Shown: positions 16,305 through 24,951, numbered from the stretch's first letter. The stretch: 44,791 bases of DNA from Deltaproteobacteria bacterium (GCA_018266075.1 JAFEBB010000059.1:1-44791), one strand, 5' to 3'. The notes: a model not told the origin generated them from the letters alone. A program made the numbers and translations.

Positions 16305-16433
16305 GTGCCTCCCGCGCCCTCGTGATCGGGCCCGCGAGCGTCGCAGATGAGGACAAATCTCATCGAAATCCGCGTTGAAATGAATGGTACGAAAGGTGCT
16401 CTTGCTGCCCGCCTCCGGTGACGAGGAGTGCGG

Positions 16434-17969
16434 ATGCGAAGCGCTGTGGTTGTCTGTGCCGCGGGACTGATGGCCCTGGGTTGCTCGCCCACGGTGGCCA
16501 AGGTCACGCCCATCGCGCCCCCGGACACCACGGGGACGACGGGGACCACTGGAACGACGGGGAATGGCTCGCGTGCGATGTGCGACGCGTGCCAGGTCGA
16601 CGCCGACTGCGGGGAGGCCGGCGTCGCCGCGTGCATCTCGGAGACCGTCCTGCCGGGCGGGCACTGCGCGCCGGTCTGCACCGTCGACGCGGACTGCCCG
16701 GCCGGCGCGAGCTGCCTGGGAACGAGCGGCACGATGAAGGTCTGTTACCCGTCGAGCCAGACGTGCGAGGGCTCCAGCACCACAACCGCCACCAGCAGCA
16801 CGAGCACCAGCAACACGAGCACCAGCAGCACGAGCGCGACGTCGACGTCCACCGGCGGCACGACGGCCAGCTCGACCGGCAGCGGAACCACCACCTCGAC
16901 CTCGAGCAGCGGCACGACCACGGGCAGCAGCTGCCCGGGCTACGCGGACCCGAACACGCCCGCGGGCTGCACCTGCTCCAGCGGCCACACCTGCGGGGCC
17001 AACAACTGCTACGGCGGCTGGTACTGCCAGCTCAGCGACAGCAAGTGCGTGGCGCCGCCGACGAGCTGCGCGGGCTCGGGCACGACGACGGCGGGCAGTG
17101 GCACCACCACCGGAACCGTCTCGACGGGAACCACCGGCGGATCGGGCACGAGCGGGAGCGTCGCGCACGGCGGCTCAGTGGGCCTGCTGCACTTCGGCAT
17201 CAACGGCGACACCCGGCCGCCGAGCTGCGAGGACACCGCGAACTACCCCACGGCGATCATCAACGCCATCGGCGACGCGTACAAGACCAAGAATGTGCAG
17301 TTCGCCGTCGACCTCGGCGATCACATGTACGTGTGCAACAACGACGCCTCCATCGCGAGCCAGCAGATGGGGCTCTTCATGCAGGGCGTCTCGCACTTCG
17401 GCGGCACGTGGTTCATGACCGAGGGCAACCACGAGTGCATGGGCTCGGGCAGCGGCTACTGCCCCACCGGCTCGACCAACGTGAACTTCCAGGCCTTCCT
17501 GCAGGCGCTCGCGCCCATCTCCAGCACGCCGTACTACAGCGTGGACATCCAGACCTCGCTCGGGCTGGCGACGTTCGTGGTGGTCGCGGACAACAGCTTC
17601 GACTCCACCCAGCAGACCTGGCTGGAGAACACGCTCACCACCGCCGACGCCAACGCCAAGTACACCATCATCGCCAAGCACCACCCCGAGGGCGACACGA
17701 GCGTGGCCGCGAACACGACGATCATGTCCATCATCCGCGCGCACAAGTTCGCGCTGCTGCTCACCGGCCACTCGCACGAGTACAAGCACCAGACCACCGA
17801 CAGCGGCCGCGACCTCGTGCTCGGCAACGGCGGCGCGCCGCTCATCTCCGCGGGCACCTTCAACGGCTACGGCGTCGTCGACCAGCAGTCGAACGGCCAG
17901 CTCCAGGTGAGCATCTTCGACGTGCAGAGCGGCGCCATGCAGGACCAGTGGTCCGTGAGCCCGAACTGA
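16434..17969 (+). CDS. Secreted metallophosphoesterase lipoprotein with Cys-rich and Ser/Thr-rich linker
   Basis: The 511-residue product starts with a lipoprotein signal, lipobox Cys C17 in LMALGC. A Cys-rich segment (CDACQVDADCG, CTVDADCPAGASC) is followed by long Ser/Thr/Gly tracts, a second Cys cluster and another linker. The C-terminal 260 residues form a calcineurin-like phosphoesterase: NGD (257-259), DLGDH (293-297), GNHE (331-334), KHHPEG (415-420) and GHSH (445-448). All metal ligands appear present, so the enzyme is probably active outside the inner membrane, perhaps as a purple-acid-type phosphatase. The ATG at 16434 follows GAGGAG by five bases. It is a plus-strand gene with its own promoter region. 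Confidence 0.88.
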   Translation: MRSAVVVCAAGLMALGCSPTVAKVTPIAPPDTTGTTGTTGTTGNGSRAMCDACQVDADCGEAGVAACISETVLPGGHCAPVCTVDADCPAGASCLGTSGTMKVCYPSSQTCEGSSTTTATSSTSTSNTSTSSTSATSTSTGGTTASSTGSGTTTSTSSSGTTTGSSCPGYADPNTPAGCTCSSGHTCGANNCYGGWYCQLSDSKCVAPPTSCAGSGTTTAGSGTTTGTVSTGTTGGSGTSGSVAHGGSVGLLHFGINGDTRPPSCEDTANYPTAIINAIGDAYKTKNVQFAVDLGDHMYVCNNDASIASQQMGLFMQGVSHFGGTWFMTEGNHECMGSGSGYCPTGSTNVNFQAFLQALAPISSTPYYSVDIQTSLGLATFVVVADNSFDSTQQTWLENTLTTADANAKYTIIAKHHPEGDTSVAANTTIMSIIRAHKFALLLTGHSHEYKHQTTDSGRDLVLGNGGAPLISAGTFNGYGVVDQQSNGQLQVSIFDVQSGAMQDQWSVSPN

Positions 17970-18095
17970 GTCCACGCGCGACGTCAAGAGAAGACAATCC
18001 GCTGTCGCTCGCCGGATCGTTCGCAGGTTTCTTGGTCTGGCAACTGCGGCTCGCGGCGCGCGAGAATTCCTTCGCACACCCCGGGAGCACGCACG

Positions 18096-18761
18096 ATGAG
18101 CACGGTGACGGTTCGATCCGGTGACACGCTGTCGAAGATTGCCGCGCGGAGTGGTGTGTCGCTCGAGGCCATCGAGCGCGCCAACCCGAAGCTGAACCCC
18201 AACCTCATCTTCCCCGGGCAGCAGATCGCCATCCCCGACGGCTTCGACGCGCCCAAGGCGCCGCCGCCGATGAACCTCTCCGGCAACGCGCCGGCGCGGG
18301 TGAACGCCCCCAGCGCGCCCACGGGCAGCTCCGGCACGAACGCGGCCGACGTGGCGCGCCAGTTCCTGGGCCAGAGCGAGTACCAGCTGCAGCCCTCGGG
18401 CAAGCTCGACATGGACAAGTGGGTTCCCAAGACCGTGGACTGCGCCAACTTCGTCTCGGGCTGCCTGGAGAAGGCGGGGCTCATCACCCACGCGCAGCGC
18501 AGCGACAACGTGAGCGGCCTGGCCAACAACCTGCGCCACGCGGGCTGGACCGACGTGCCGCTCGCGAACGCCAAGCCCGGCGACGTGGTGTGCTTCGACG
18601 GCCCCGGCGGCAAGTACCAGCACGTGGAGATCTTCAACGGCTTCGTGAACGGCCAGCCGCAGTTCATTGGCTCGAACAACGTGAACCGCGACGGCACCCA
18701 GTCCATCACCACCGACAACGGGAAGTGGGCGTACAACTTCCACGTGCTGCAGGCGCCCTGA
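18096..18761 (+). CDS. LysM domain plus NlpC/P60-like peptidoglycan hydrolase
   Basis: The 221-residue product has an N-terminal LysM motif (VRSGDTLSKIAARSGVS...GQQIAIP, about 4-48), a Pro/Ala linker, and a C-terminal domain with the Cys-His arrangement of NlpC/P60/CHAP peptidases: catalytic Cys in VDCANFVSG, then KPGDVVCFDG and His in YQHVEIFNG. It should bind and cut peptidoglycan. No signal peptide was seen, so it may be exported by another route, released on lysis or act as an effector. GGGAG lies just upstream of the start. Its stop lies 2 bases from the end of the convergent broken gene. Confidence 0.8.
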   Translation: MSTVTVRSGDTLSKIAARSGVSLEAIERANPKLNPNLIFPGQQIAIPDGFDAPKAPPPMNLSGNAPARVNAPSAPTGSSGTNAADVARQFLGQSEYQLQPSGKLDMDKWVPKTVDCANFVSGCLEKAGLITHAQRSDNVSGLANNLRHAGWTDVPLANAKPGDVVCFDGPGGKYQHVEIFNGFVNGQPQFIGSNNVNRDGTQSITTDNGKWAYNFHVLQAP

Positions 18762-18762
18762 T

Positions 18763-19175
18763 TCAAGGGTGCGTGTCGTGACGGATCTTGACGCCGTCGG
18801 CACGCGACGCAGCGTGAAACACCCGCGCGCCCGCGAGGTGTGAGAGCACCACCTCGCGGTCCGAGAGCCAGGTCGCGGTCACCTCGCCGCGACTCCCGTG
18901 ATCAGAGTCGGAGACGAGTGCGTTGCCGCTGCTGTTGGAGAGCGTGTCGTCGGCGTCGAGGATCGAGGCCTGAACGCTGAAGTTCGTGGTGGCGCCTCAG
19001 TCGCGTTCAAAGACCACGACCTTCCGCTGCCCGCTGGGCGAAGGGAAGTCGTGGAGCGGCTCGTTTCCGCAGAGCCCGTGGCGAGCACGAAGAGCCCGCC
19101 AGCGACGACGGCCACAAGCGCGAGCAAGCTCGACGCGACGATCACCCCGATCTTCGTGTCTCGCCGCCATGCCAT
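18763..19175 (-). pseudogene. Membrane-anchored FERDCGATT-type protein with one frameshift and an in-frame UGA
   Basis: Read from ATG at 19175, the product starts MAWRRDTKIGVIVASSLL, a membrane anchor. Near 19075 the coding frame shifts by one base at GGGCTC, continuing LCGNEPLHDFPSPSGQRKVVVFERD. There a TGA (18999-18997) interrupts, and the same frame goes on for 77 residues (GATTNFSVQASILDADDT to IRHDTHP) before the true stop at 18765-18763. From memory, relatives carry Cys at the TGA position (ERDCGATT); this was not checked. TGC to TGA is one base change. The gene is therefore a recent pseudogene, an assembly error, or, less likely, a selenoprotein with an additional frameshift. No strong hairpin is obvious just after the UGA. 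Confidence 0.65.
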
Positions 19176-19235
19176 GCTCGCGGAACAACCCGCCGCCACG
19201 CGGATTCCCGATTTCGAGGGACAATCCCTCCTCGA

Positions 19236-19682
19236 ATGGCCGAGTCCGACCTCAGCGGAGCCGTTGAACCGCGCCACACCTGGCGCTGGGCGTTCATCTG
19301 GGCGCTTCCGATGGCGCTCTGGATCGCAGCGTTCTGCGGCACGGGCCTCGGCTTCGCGGCGCAGGCGCTGGAGTGGAAGCACGACCACGAGAGCTGGCGC
19401 TCGACGATTCAGTCCTGGCGCGATGAGGGGCACGACGAGATCGCCGATCCGCAGCAGGAGACGCTCGACGCCGACGATCGCCGCTACTTCTTTCTCGTGA
19501 CGGGCCTCGCGCTGGGCTTCGCGGCGTCGATCGGGATCGCTTGGCTCTACCGCCGCAAGGTGCCGCCCGCGCGGCGGGGTGGCCTTCGCGCGATGGTGCT
19601 GGGCGTGGTGATCTGCGCGGTGCTCGCGCTCGCCGGCTTCGTGCTGCTGGGCATGGCCATGAAGGGCGCCATCACCGGATGA
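19236..19682 (+). CDS. Small membrane protein of unknown function
   Basis: The 148-residue product has three hydrophobic segments (about 17-42, 85-103 and 120-143) separated by a charged, Asp/Glu-rich loop. No family motif was recognised. It is divergent from the broken gene at 18763-19175, with 60 bases between the two starts. No good Shine-Dalgarno was seen, so the exact start is uncertain. Confidence 0.6.
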   Translation: MAESDLSGAVEPRHTWRWAFIWALPMALWIAAFCGTGLGFAAQALEWKHDHESWRSTIQSWRDEGHDEIADPQQETLDADDRRYFFLVTGLALGFAASIGIAWLYRRKVPPARRGGLRAMVLGVVICAVLALAGFVLLGMAMKGAITG

Positions 19683-19746
19683 GTACGATCACTGCGCGAG
19701 CGTCAGCTTGGCAAGATCCGCGCGACGCCTCGAATCCAGCGCGCCG

Positions 19747-20559
19747 TCACCTCAGCGAGATGCGACCGGAGAACCGCGCGGCGAAGATGGCCCCCATCGT
19801 CACGATGAAGAGGGGCAGGCCCCAGATGCCCCAGAAGGTGTCGACGGTGCCGTCGTCGGGGGCGTCGCGCGGGTACAGGACTTCGACCATGTCCCCCGTG
19901 CTCAGAAAGTCGAAGGCCAGGCTGCTGTGAATGGTGAAGTTGCGACCATCGACTGCATAGCGGACCACCGCCCGGCTGTGCGAGCGCCGGCCGTAGCCCG
20001 TGCGCTCGATGGACACCACCTGGCCGCTGGCGTGCTCCTGCCGAATGAGCCGCAGCGAGTGTCCCACCGCGATGAGCGCCACGGCCGCAGTGAGCCCAAG
20101 AATCAGGCGCACGCCCAGGCGATCGGCCGCTTCCGCGGGTGACACGGGCGGCGGGCTCGGCGTGGCTGCAACGGCCGTTTGGGGAGCGGGCCCTGTCGCG
20201 AGGACCACCACCCCGCGGCGCTTGGCGATCTCGGTGGGCTCCCCGCCGTCGAGCCAGATGCCCTTGCAGGTCTTGCAGGCGTCGAGCTCGATGCCGCGAA
20301 GCGAGGGCTGCTCGAACTTCGTCATCGTCGTCTGGCAGCGTGGACACGCGTTCGTCGACTGTGGCTTGAGCGCCGGCTGCACCGCGCGGAAGGCGTCGTC
20401 GACCGCGAGCAGGTTCACGGGATCGCGCGCGATGGTGGTCAGCTCGCCAGCGTCGAAGAAGGAGCCGCCGCAGGCGCGACAGCCGTCGAGCTCCACGCCG
20501 GCCACGCGCTTGCGGCTGAGCACCTCGCTGCAGCGCGGGCAACGCAACATGGGATCCAT
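19747..20559 (-). CDS. Double zinc-ribbon (zf-TFIIB-like) membrane protein with DUF3592-like domain
   Basis: The product has about 270 residues. The N-terminal half contains two zinc-ribbon repeats: CPRC...CRACGG, then CPRC...CKTCKG, each followed by FFDAGEL or IWLDGGE, the pattern of zf-TFIIB (PF13453) pairs. The C-terminal half has a hydrophobic segment (LGVRLILGLTAAVALIAVG), a beta-rich stretch (VVRYAVDGRNFTI, DMVEVLYPRDAPD) typical of DUF3592, and a final membrane helix (GLPLFIVTMGAIFAARF). A membrane-tethered zinc protein is expected; the role is unknown. Starts at 20559 or 20550 are equally possible. It is divergent from the porin-like gene at 20609. Confidence 0.75.
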   Translation of the reverse strand: MDPMLRCPRCSEVLSRKRVAGVELDGCRACGGSFFDAGELTTIARDPVNLLAVDDAFRAVQPALKPQSTNACPRCQTTMTKFEQPSLRGIELDACKTCKGIWLDGGEPTEIAKRRGVVVLATGPAPQTAVAATPSPPPVSPAEAADRLGVRLILGLTAAVALIAVGHSLRLIRQEHASGQVVSIERTGYGRRSHSRAVVRYAVDGRNFTIHSSLAFDFLSTGDMVEVLYPRDAPDDGTVDTFWGIWGLPLFIVTMGAIFAARFSGRISLR

Positions 20560-20608
20560 CGTAGACGGTTTTGCACAGTTGCGCGCCGCCGAGCGGTAGA
20601 ACACCTCC

Positions 20609-21961
20609 ATGTTTCGTTCTTCAGGGATCGTGCTGGTGGCGTTCCTCCTCGTCGCACACACCGCGCGCGCGGAGGCTCCGCCCGCGGCGCCGGCCGCGGC
20701 GCCGGCGGCGCCGCCGCAAGCGCCTCAGCCGCCCCAGCCGCTCGACGTGCGCGAGCCGCCGTTCGGTGAGTTCGACTTTGCGTGGATGAACGGCAACAAC
20801 CCGCAGCCGGCGTCGCTGCTGGCGTACGGGCCGATCACCGGTTCGATCTATGTCGATACCTACTATGCGTGGGACTTCAACCATCCCATCGACCACACCA
20901 TCTTCCCGACGACGACCGCGCCGCGACACAACGAGATCTCCCTGAACCTCGCGCACCTCGGCGTGGACGTCACCGGCCTCGACGGTCCGATTGGCCGGCT
21001 CTACGTCCAGTACGGCTCCACGGTGGAGACGATCGCCGGCCAGGACACCACCACGACACGCGGGTTCTACTTAACCAATCGGTTACTCCAGAACGTGCAA
21101 CAGGCCGCGGCGGGCTGGCACTTCCACGTGCTGCACGGCATCAACGCGGAGGTGGGGATCTTTCCCTCGTACGTGGGGCTCGAGAGCTACCTGCCCGAGG
21201 AGAACTGGGCCTACACGCACGCGTTCATGTCGGACTTCACGCCGTATTACTTCTTCGGCTTCCGCGGGCAGTTCTTCCTCACCCAGCGCTTCAAGCTGGA
21301 GCTCTGGGCCGTCAACGGCTGGCAGACCTTCGGCGAGTGGCACGAGGCCCGCGCGGGCGGCTACCTCTGGAACTGGAAGCCGCGCGCGTGGATCTCGTTC
21401 GTGAACTCGTTCTACGCAGGGAGTGAGGCCCAGGGCGATCCGAGCTCGCTCCGCCTCTATTCGGATAACAATATACAGATTCTATATTATCAGAGTCCGG
21501 CGTCGCCGTTCCTCAAGGCGATGGCGCTCTCGCTGGTCGCCGACATCGGGCACGAGCACCGTGGCAACGCGCCCTCGGGCTGGATGCGCGGCATCGCCAT
21601 TGCCAATCGCTTCGACTGGAGCATGCGTTGGAAGAGCACGCTGCGCGTCGACTATTACATTGATGAAACCCAGGCCATCAGCGCCAAGTTCCCCGTGGGG
21701 GCGGCATACGCGTGGCCGGGCAGCGGGCCGCTCAACGTGGGCGGCGCGTCCGGGACCGTCGATTACTGGCCGAGCCCGTGGCTGCTCACGCGGCTGGAGT
21801 ATTCGCACCGCTGGGCCAACCAGCCGTACTTCAGCGGGCCGGGCGGCATCACCGGGCCGGGCGGCGTGCTCCCCGCAAGCGCTCTGGGGGCCGCGGCGTT
21901 CCAGCCAGAGCTGGTCACCCATGATGACCGGGTGATCTTGAATGTGACCCTGAGACTCTGA
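20609..21961 (+). CDS. Outer-membrane beta-barrel protein, OmpL/porin-2-like
   Basis: The 450-residue product has a signal peptide (MFRSSGIVLVAFLLVAHTARA) and a Pro/Ala-rich linker. About 380 residues of alternating amphipathic strands rich in Tyr and Trp follow (GSIYVDTYYAWDFN, YFFGFRGQFFLTQ, TRLEYSHRW), ending VILNVTLRL in outer-membrane barrel style. The layout matches putative beta-barrel porin-2/OmpL-like proteins, so a channel or transporter in the outer membrane is likely; cargo is unknown. Two patches of codons unusual for this genome were seen: TTA twice at 21071-21085, and AAT ATA ... ATT CTA TAT TAT at 21463-21496. Confidence 0.8.
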   Translation: MFRSSGIVLVAFLLVAHTARAEAPPAAPAAAPAAPPQAPQPPQPLDVREPPFGEFDFAWMNGNNPQPASLLAYGPITGSIYVDTYYAWDFNHPIDHTIFPTTTAPRHNEISLNLAHLGVDVTGLDGPIGRLYVQYGSTVETIAGQDTTTTRGFYLTNRLLQNVQQAAAGWHFHVLHGINAEVGIFPSYVGLESYLPEENWAYTHAFMSDFTPYYFFGFRGQFFLTQRFKLELWAVNGWQTFGEWHEARAGGYLWNWKPRAWISFVNSFYAGSEAQGDPSSLRLYSDNNIQILYYQSPASPFLKAMALSLVADIGHEHRGNAPSGWMRGIAIANRFDWSMRWKSTLRVDYYIDETQAISAKFPVGAAYAWPGSGPLNVGGASGTVDYWPSPWLLTRLEYSHRWANQPYFSGPGGITGPGGVLPASALGAAAFQPELVTHDDRVILNVTLRL

Positions 21962-21967
21962 GGTATC

Positions 21968-22954
21968 TCACTCGCTCGAGACGCCGCCCCGGCGAAACTC
22001 GACCGACGCCGCGAACCAGGTGTGCGGCGTGCCCAGCGAGAGCCGCTCCGGCCTGGCGATCATCGTGAGCGACCGGTCCTGCACTTGAATCTCCTGGGTG
22101 AGCGCGATCGGAATGCGAAAGGGCTTGAGCTCGTCGGAGGGCAGGGTGACCACGATTCCCTTGTCGAGCAGGTTGCGCAGCACCTTGAGCACGTCGATCT
22201 TTGCGAGCACGGTTCTGCATAGATCCGACTGATTCCCGATCGCGGACTTCACCGTCTCCCACGCCGCCGGCGAGGGCTCGAGATACAGGCGCAACCGTGG
22301 CCGCGGCACGTTGGGAATCACCACGAACTCGCCATGCTCCACCGCGAGCGTGGCCGAGGCGGTGAGCACGGTCGAGAGCGGGGCGGCGGCGCCTTCCACG
22401 TCGCGGGCGACATCGATGTCGCCGCAGATGGGCTGGGCGAGCCCGCGCCCCGACCACCGGAAGCGCAGGTGGACGCGGCCCGTCCCGCGGCTGGTCTCCA
22501 CCGGCGCCGAAACCTCGAAGCGATGGCGCGAGATGCTGACCTTGGGCTCCTGCGTCCGGATCCGCGCGTTCACCTCGAGCAGGTTCGCGTCGATCACGAA
22601 GTCGCCGAGCGTGACCCGGACCAAGCCCAGGTCGGCGGAGATGTCGTTCGACACGCCCACCTTCACGTCCTCGAGCCGCAGGGCGCTGTCGTTGAGCCCG
22701 TCGGTGATCACCCGGCGAATGGTCTCGGCCACGAAGGTGCTGGGCACGGCCATCACCACGCCGTGCACCTCATCGAGCGACTCGGCCTCTTGCATGAACG
22801 CCTGCGTTCGCTCGTGGAGCTCGGCCTGGAGCTGCTCCTTCTCGGCCTCGAGCGCGTCGCGCTTCGCCTGCAGCTCGGCCTCGGTGGGCGCGCGCTCGCG
22901 ATGACAGCCGAACGCGAAGAGGCAGAGCGCCGCGAGGGCGAGCGTGCGGTTCAT
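21968..22954 (-). CDS. Periplasmic lipoprotein with coiled-coil N-terminus
   Basis: The 328-residue product starts MNRTLALAALCLFAFGC, a lipoprotein signal with C17. Residues about 25-60 form a charged coiled coil (ELQAKRDALEAEKEQLQ). The rest is a beta-rich domain (LVRVTLGDFVIDANLLEVNARI, GRVHLRFRWSG, RPRLRLYLEPS) of unrecognised family, reminiscent of lipid-binding barrels of the SMP or AsmA kind. Its ATG overlaps the stop of the preceding gene by 4 bases (ATGA), so it is translated together with 22951-23724. Confidence 0.7.
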   Translation of the reverse strand: MNRTLALAALCLFAFGCHRERAPTEAELQAKRDALEAEKEQLQAELHERTQAFMQEAESLDEVHGVVMAVPSTFVAETIRRVITDGLNDSALRLEDVKVGVSNDISADLGLVRVTLGDFVIDANLLEVNARIRTQEPKVSISRHRFEVSAPVETSRGTGRVHLRFRWSGRGLAQPICGDIDVARDVEGAAAPLSTVLTASATLAVEHGEFVVIPNVPRPRLRLYLEPSPAAWETVKSAIGNQSDLCRTVLAKIDVLKVLRNLLDKGIVVTLPSDELKPFRIPIALTQEIQVQDRSLTMIARPERLSLGTPHTWFAASVEFRRGGVSSE

Positions 22955-23724
22955 GGTTTGCCCGGGCTTCTGTGGAATGCGCCGAGCCGGGGCGTGACCG
23001 CCACCCAGAGCCGGCCCCCGCTGGCGAACACGTGTCGCAAGCTGGCCGAGACCTCCAGCTCGCCGCCGGAGACTCGCAGCGGGCCCTCGGTCACGTCGGC
23101 GAGGTGCACGTCGTCGCTCACGCGCATCGGCACCACCAGCGGCGGCAGCGCGTTCGAGATCGACTCGCGCGCCCGCGCATTCAGGATGTGCAGCAGCCGC
23201 CCGCGGAGGACGAGCGCCGCCACGCCACCCCGCAGCGGCCGCGCGTCGAGCGTGTCGAGGCCGATGGTCGCCGTGAGCGCGCGGGTGCCGGGGTCGATGC
23301 TCACCTCGGAGATGCCGCCCGAGAGGTGCACGTCCGCGGCCACGCTGGGGAAGGAGCTGAGCCACGCGCGGCCGTCGAGCGCGACCGTGCCGTAGCCGCC
23401 GCTGAAGAGCACCGTCGCGTGGTCGATGCGCGCGGTGACCCGCTCGGCCATCACCCCGGGGATCTCCACCTGAATGGGGAGGGCAGCGTCGAGGAGCGCG
23501 TCCGCCACGTCTTGATGGAGGCCGACGATCACGTCGTCGTGATCGATGAACGTGCCGGCCCGCGCCTCGGCCACCGCGCCGCGCAGCGCCTGGGTCTCGC
23601 GGGTGAGCCGCAGGATGTCCTCCTCGAGCCCGGGACGGCGCGGCGGCTCGCTGCGGCCCCACGCGAGGAGCGCGGCCAACGGCAGGACCGCGAGTGCCAC
23701 GTTTCGACGACGAACCTTCGCCAC
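22951..23724 (-). CDS. Membrane-anchored periplasmic protein of unknown function
   Basis: The 257-residue product has an N-terminal anchor (RRRNVALAVLPLAALLAWG), a short helical segment (LEEDILRLTRETQALRGAVAEA) and a beta-rich body with VLFSGGYGTVALDGRAWL, ALVLRGRLLHIL and GGELEVSASLRHVF. The layout of anchor, coiled coil and beta body parallels the overlapping downstream gene, so the two may be distant relatives forming a complex. No family could be named. Confidence 0.65.
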   Translation of the reverse strand: MAKVRRRNVALAVLPLAALLAWGRSEPPRRPGLEEDILRLTRETQALRGAVAEARAGTFIDHDDVIVGLHQDVADALLDAALPIQVEIPGVMAERVTARIDHATVLFSGGYGTVALDGRAWLSSFPSVAADVHLSGGISEVSIDPGTRALTATIGLDTLDARPLRGGVAALVLRGRLLHILNARARESISNALPPLVVPMRVSDDVHLADVTEGPLRVSGGELEVSASLRHVFASGGRLWVAVTPRLGAFHRSPGKP

Positions 23725-23772
23725 GGCGTCACGGTGGTGATGCCGCTCGCAGCAAGCAAGGGCTCGCCGGCG

Positions 23773-24105
23773 TCAGGGCGGCGACGGATCCTTGTTGAGC
23801 AGCGCGACGTCGCGCTCGAGGAAGTAGTTGAGGAACGTGCGAATGGCGGCGATGGCGCCGAGCTGGCCGATCTGCGTCCACGTGGGGGCGATGGCGGTGC
23901 GCAAGACGTCGGCGGCGAGCTCGAACTCCAGGCCCAGCAGCATCCACGAGCCGAACCGCAGGAAGACGTCGTTCCGGCTGCGGTGTGCCTTGCCCGGGAG
24001 CAGGGCCCCGAACGCGCGAAGCGCCGCGAGGGTGATGATCAGCACCGCCGCGCCCTCGATGCAGAGCGCGATATCGGAAGCGATGCGGCGGAAGAGCTGC
24101 TCCAT
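23773..24105 (-). CDS. DUF1622 family membrane protein
   Basis: The 110-residue product has two to three hydrophobic segments and the DUF1622 hallmark: FLRFGSWMLLGLEFELAAD, then TQIGQLGAIAAIRTFLNYFL. The family is a small inner-membrane group of unknown function. The ATG at 24105 follows GCGAGGTCC, a reasonable Shine-Dalgarno; an upstream start would add 16 unlikely residues. Confidence 0.85.
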   Translation of the reverse strand: MEQLFRRIASDIALCIEGAAVLIITLAALRAFGALLPGKAHRSRNDVFLRFGSWMLLGLEFELAADVLRTAIAPTWTQIGQLGAIAAIRTFLNYFLERDVALLNKDPSPP

Positions 24106-24195
24106 GGACCTCGCCTCGAAGGTCGAGCGGTGGAGCAGCGGCGTGACGTCCACCGCTCCACCGCTCGGGTGTCTTCAGAGCCTTGCGCTCGCGAG

Positions 24196-24951
24196 CTATT
24201 GCTGCGGGTTGTCCTGCGTGGGCGCGTTCGCGTCGCTGCCCTGCTCCGTCGAGGAATTGGACTTCTCGGTGTCGCTCGGCGCGGACTCCTCGTTCGCAGG
24301 CGTGGTCGCCTCGATGCGCCGCGCCCGGGGGATGTCGAGGCCTGGCTCGAACGAGGCGTGCACCGGCGCGCCCATGGGCAGGCTGTCGAGCTTGGCGGGC
24401 TTGCCGTCGAGGGTCACCACGGTGCCGCGGCCCACGCGCATGTAGAGCGTGGGCCCGTTCTTGCGCTCGATGGCCACGCTGTCCTTCTGGAGATCCACGA
24501 GCTCGCCATCGACGTTCGTCGTGCGGTAGCCCATGAGCTTCTGGTCCTGGTGCTGGGCCTGCAGGGCCGTGGTGCCGGCCTGCTCCGAGACGCGCAGCGC
24601 GTCGGCGCGGGCCTGGTTGGCCTCGGCCTGCTTCTGGATGGCGCGCTCGTTGTCCGCGACGGCCTTCGACTGCGCCACGGCGAGCTCATCCTGCTTCTTG
24701 TCGAGCGCCTGGTACTCGTCGGCGGTCTCCTTTTGCTGCGCCACGGCCGCCTGCTGGGCCTTGAGCGCCGAGGTCATGCTCGTCTCGGCCCGCGTCTGCG
24801 CCGATTCGATCGACCCCGCGCCCGCGGGCGCCGAGGCCGTTGCCGGCTCCGGCGCCGTCGCCTCTGCCGTCTCTGACTGCGAGTGAGCGCAGCCTGTCGC
24901 CAGGGCGCCCAGGCCCGCCATGCCCACCAACCACGAAAGGTTCCAACGCAT
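24196..24951 (-). CDS. Coiled-coil lipoprotein of unknown function
   Basis: The 251-residue product has a lipoprotein signal with lipobox LATGC, an Ala/Thr/Pro linker and a long Ala/Gln/Lys-rich coiled coil (about 50-135). A small beta domain follows (MGYRTTNVDGELVDLQKD, YMRVGRGTVVTLDG), then an acidic, Ser/Asn/Gln-rich tail ending NPQQ. GGAGG lies upstream of the ATG. A structural envelope role, perhaps bridging to peptidoglycan as Lpp does, is possible but not shown. Confidence 0.75.
   Translation of the reverse strand: MRWNLSWLVGMAGLGALATGCAHSQSETAEATAPEPATASAPAGAGSIESAQTRAETSMTSALKAQQAAVAQQKETADEYQALDKKQDELAVAQSKAVADNERAIQKQAEANQARADALRVSEQAGTTALQAQHQDQKLMGYRTTNVDGELVDLQKDSVAIERKNGPTLYMRVGRGTVVTLDGKPAKLDSLPMGAPVHASFEPGLDIPRARRIEATTPANEESAPSDTEKSNSSTEQGSDANAPTQDNPQQ

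Larger units (their letters stand above)
16101..16433. other. AT-richer upstream region of the metallophosphoesterase lipoprotein gene
   Basis: These 333 bases hold no gene that can be supported. The stretch contains two short inverted repeats (16126-16141 and 16290-16304) and a relatively AT-rich segment around 16280-16390, as expected of a regulated promoter. GAGGAG (16423-16428) sets the ATG at 16434. Confidence 0.45.

Noticed and set aside
16785-17160. The Ser/Thr/Gly coding repeats as a CRISPR or minisatellite array
   Set aside because: They are codon repeats (mainly AGC, ACG, ACC, ACG) inside a lipoprotein linker in frame, with no spacer structure.
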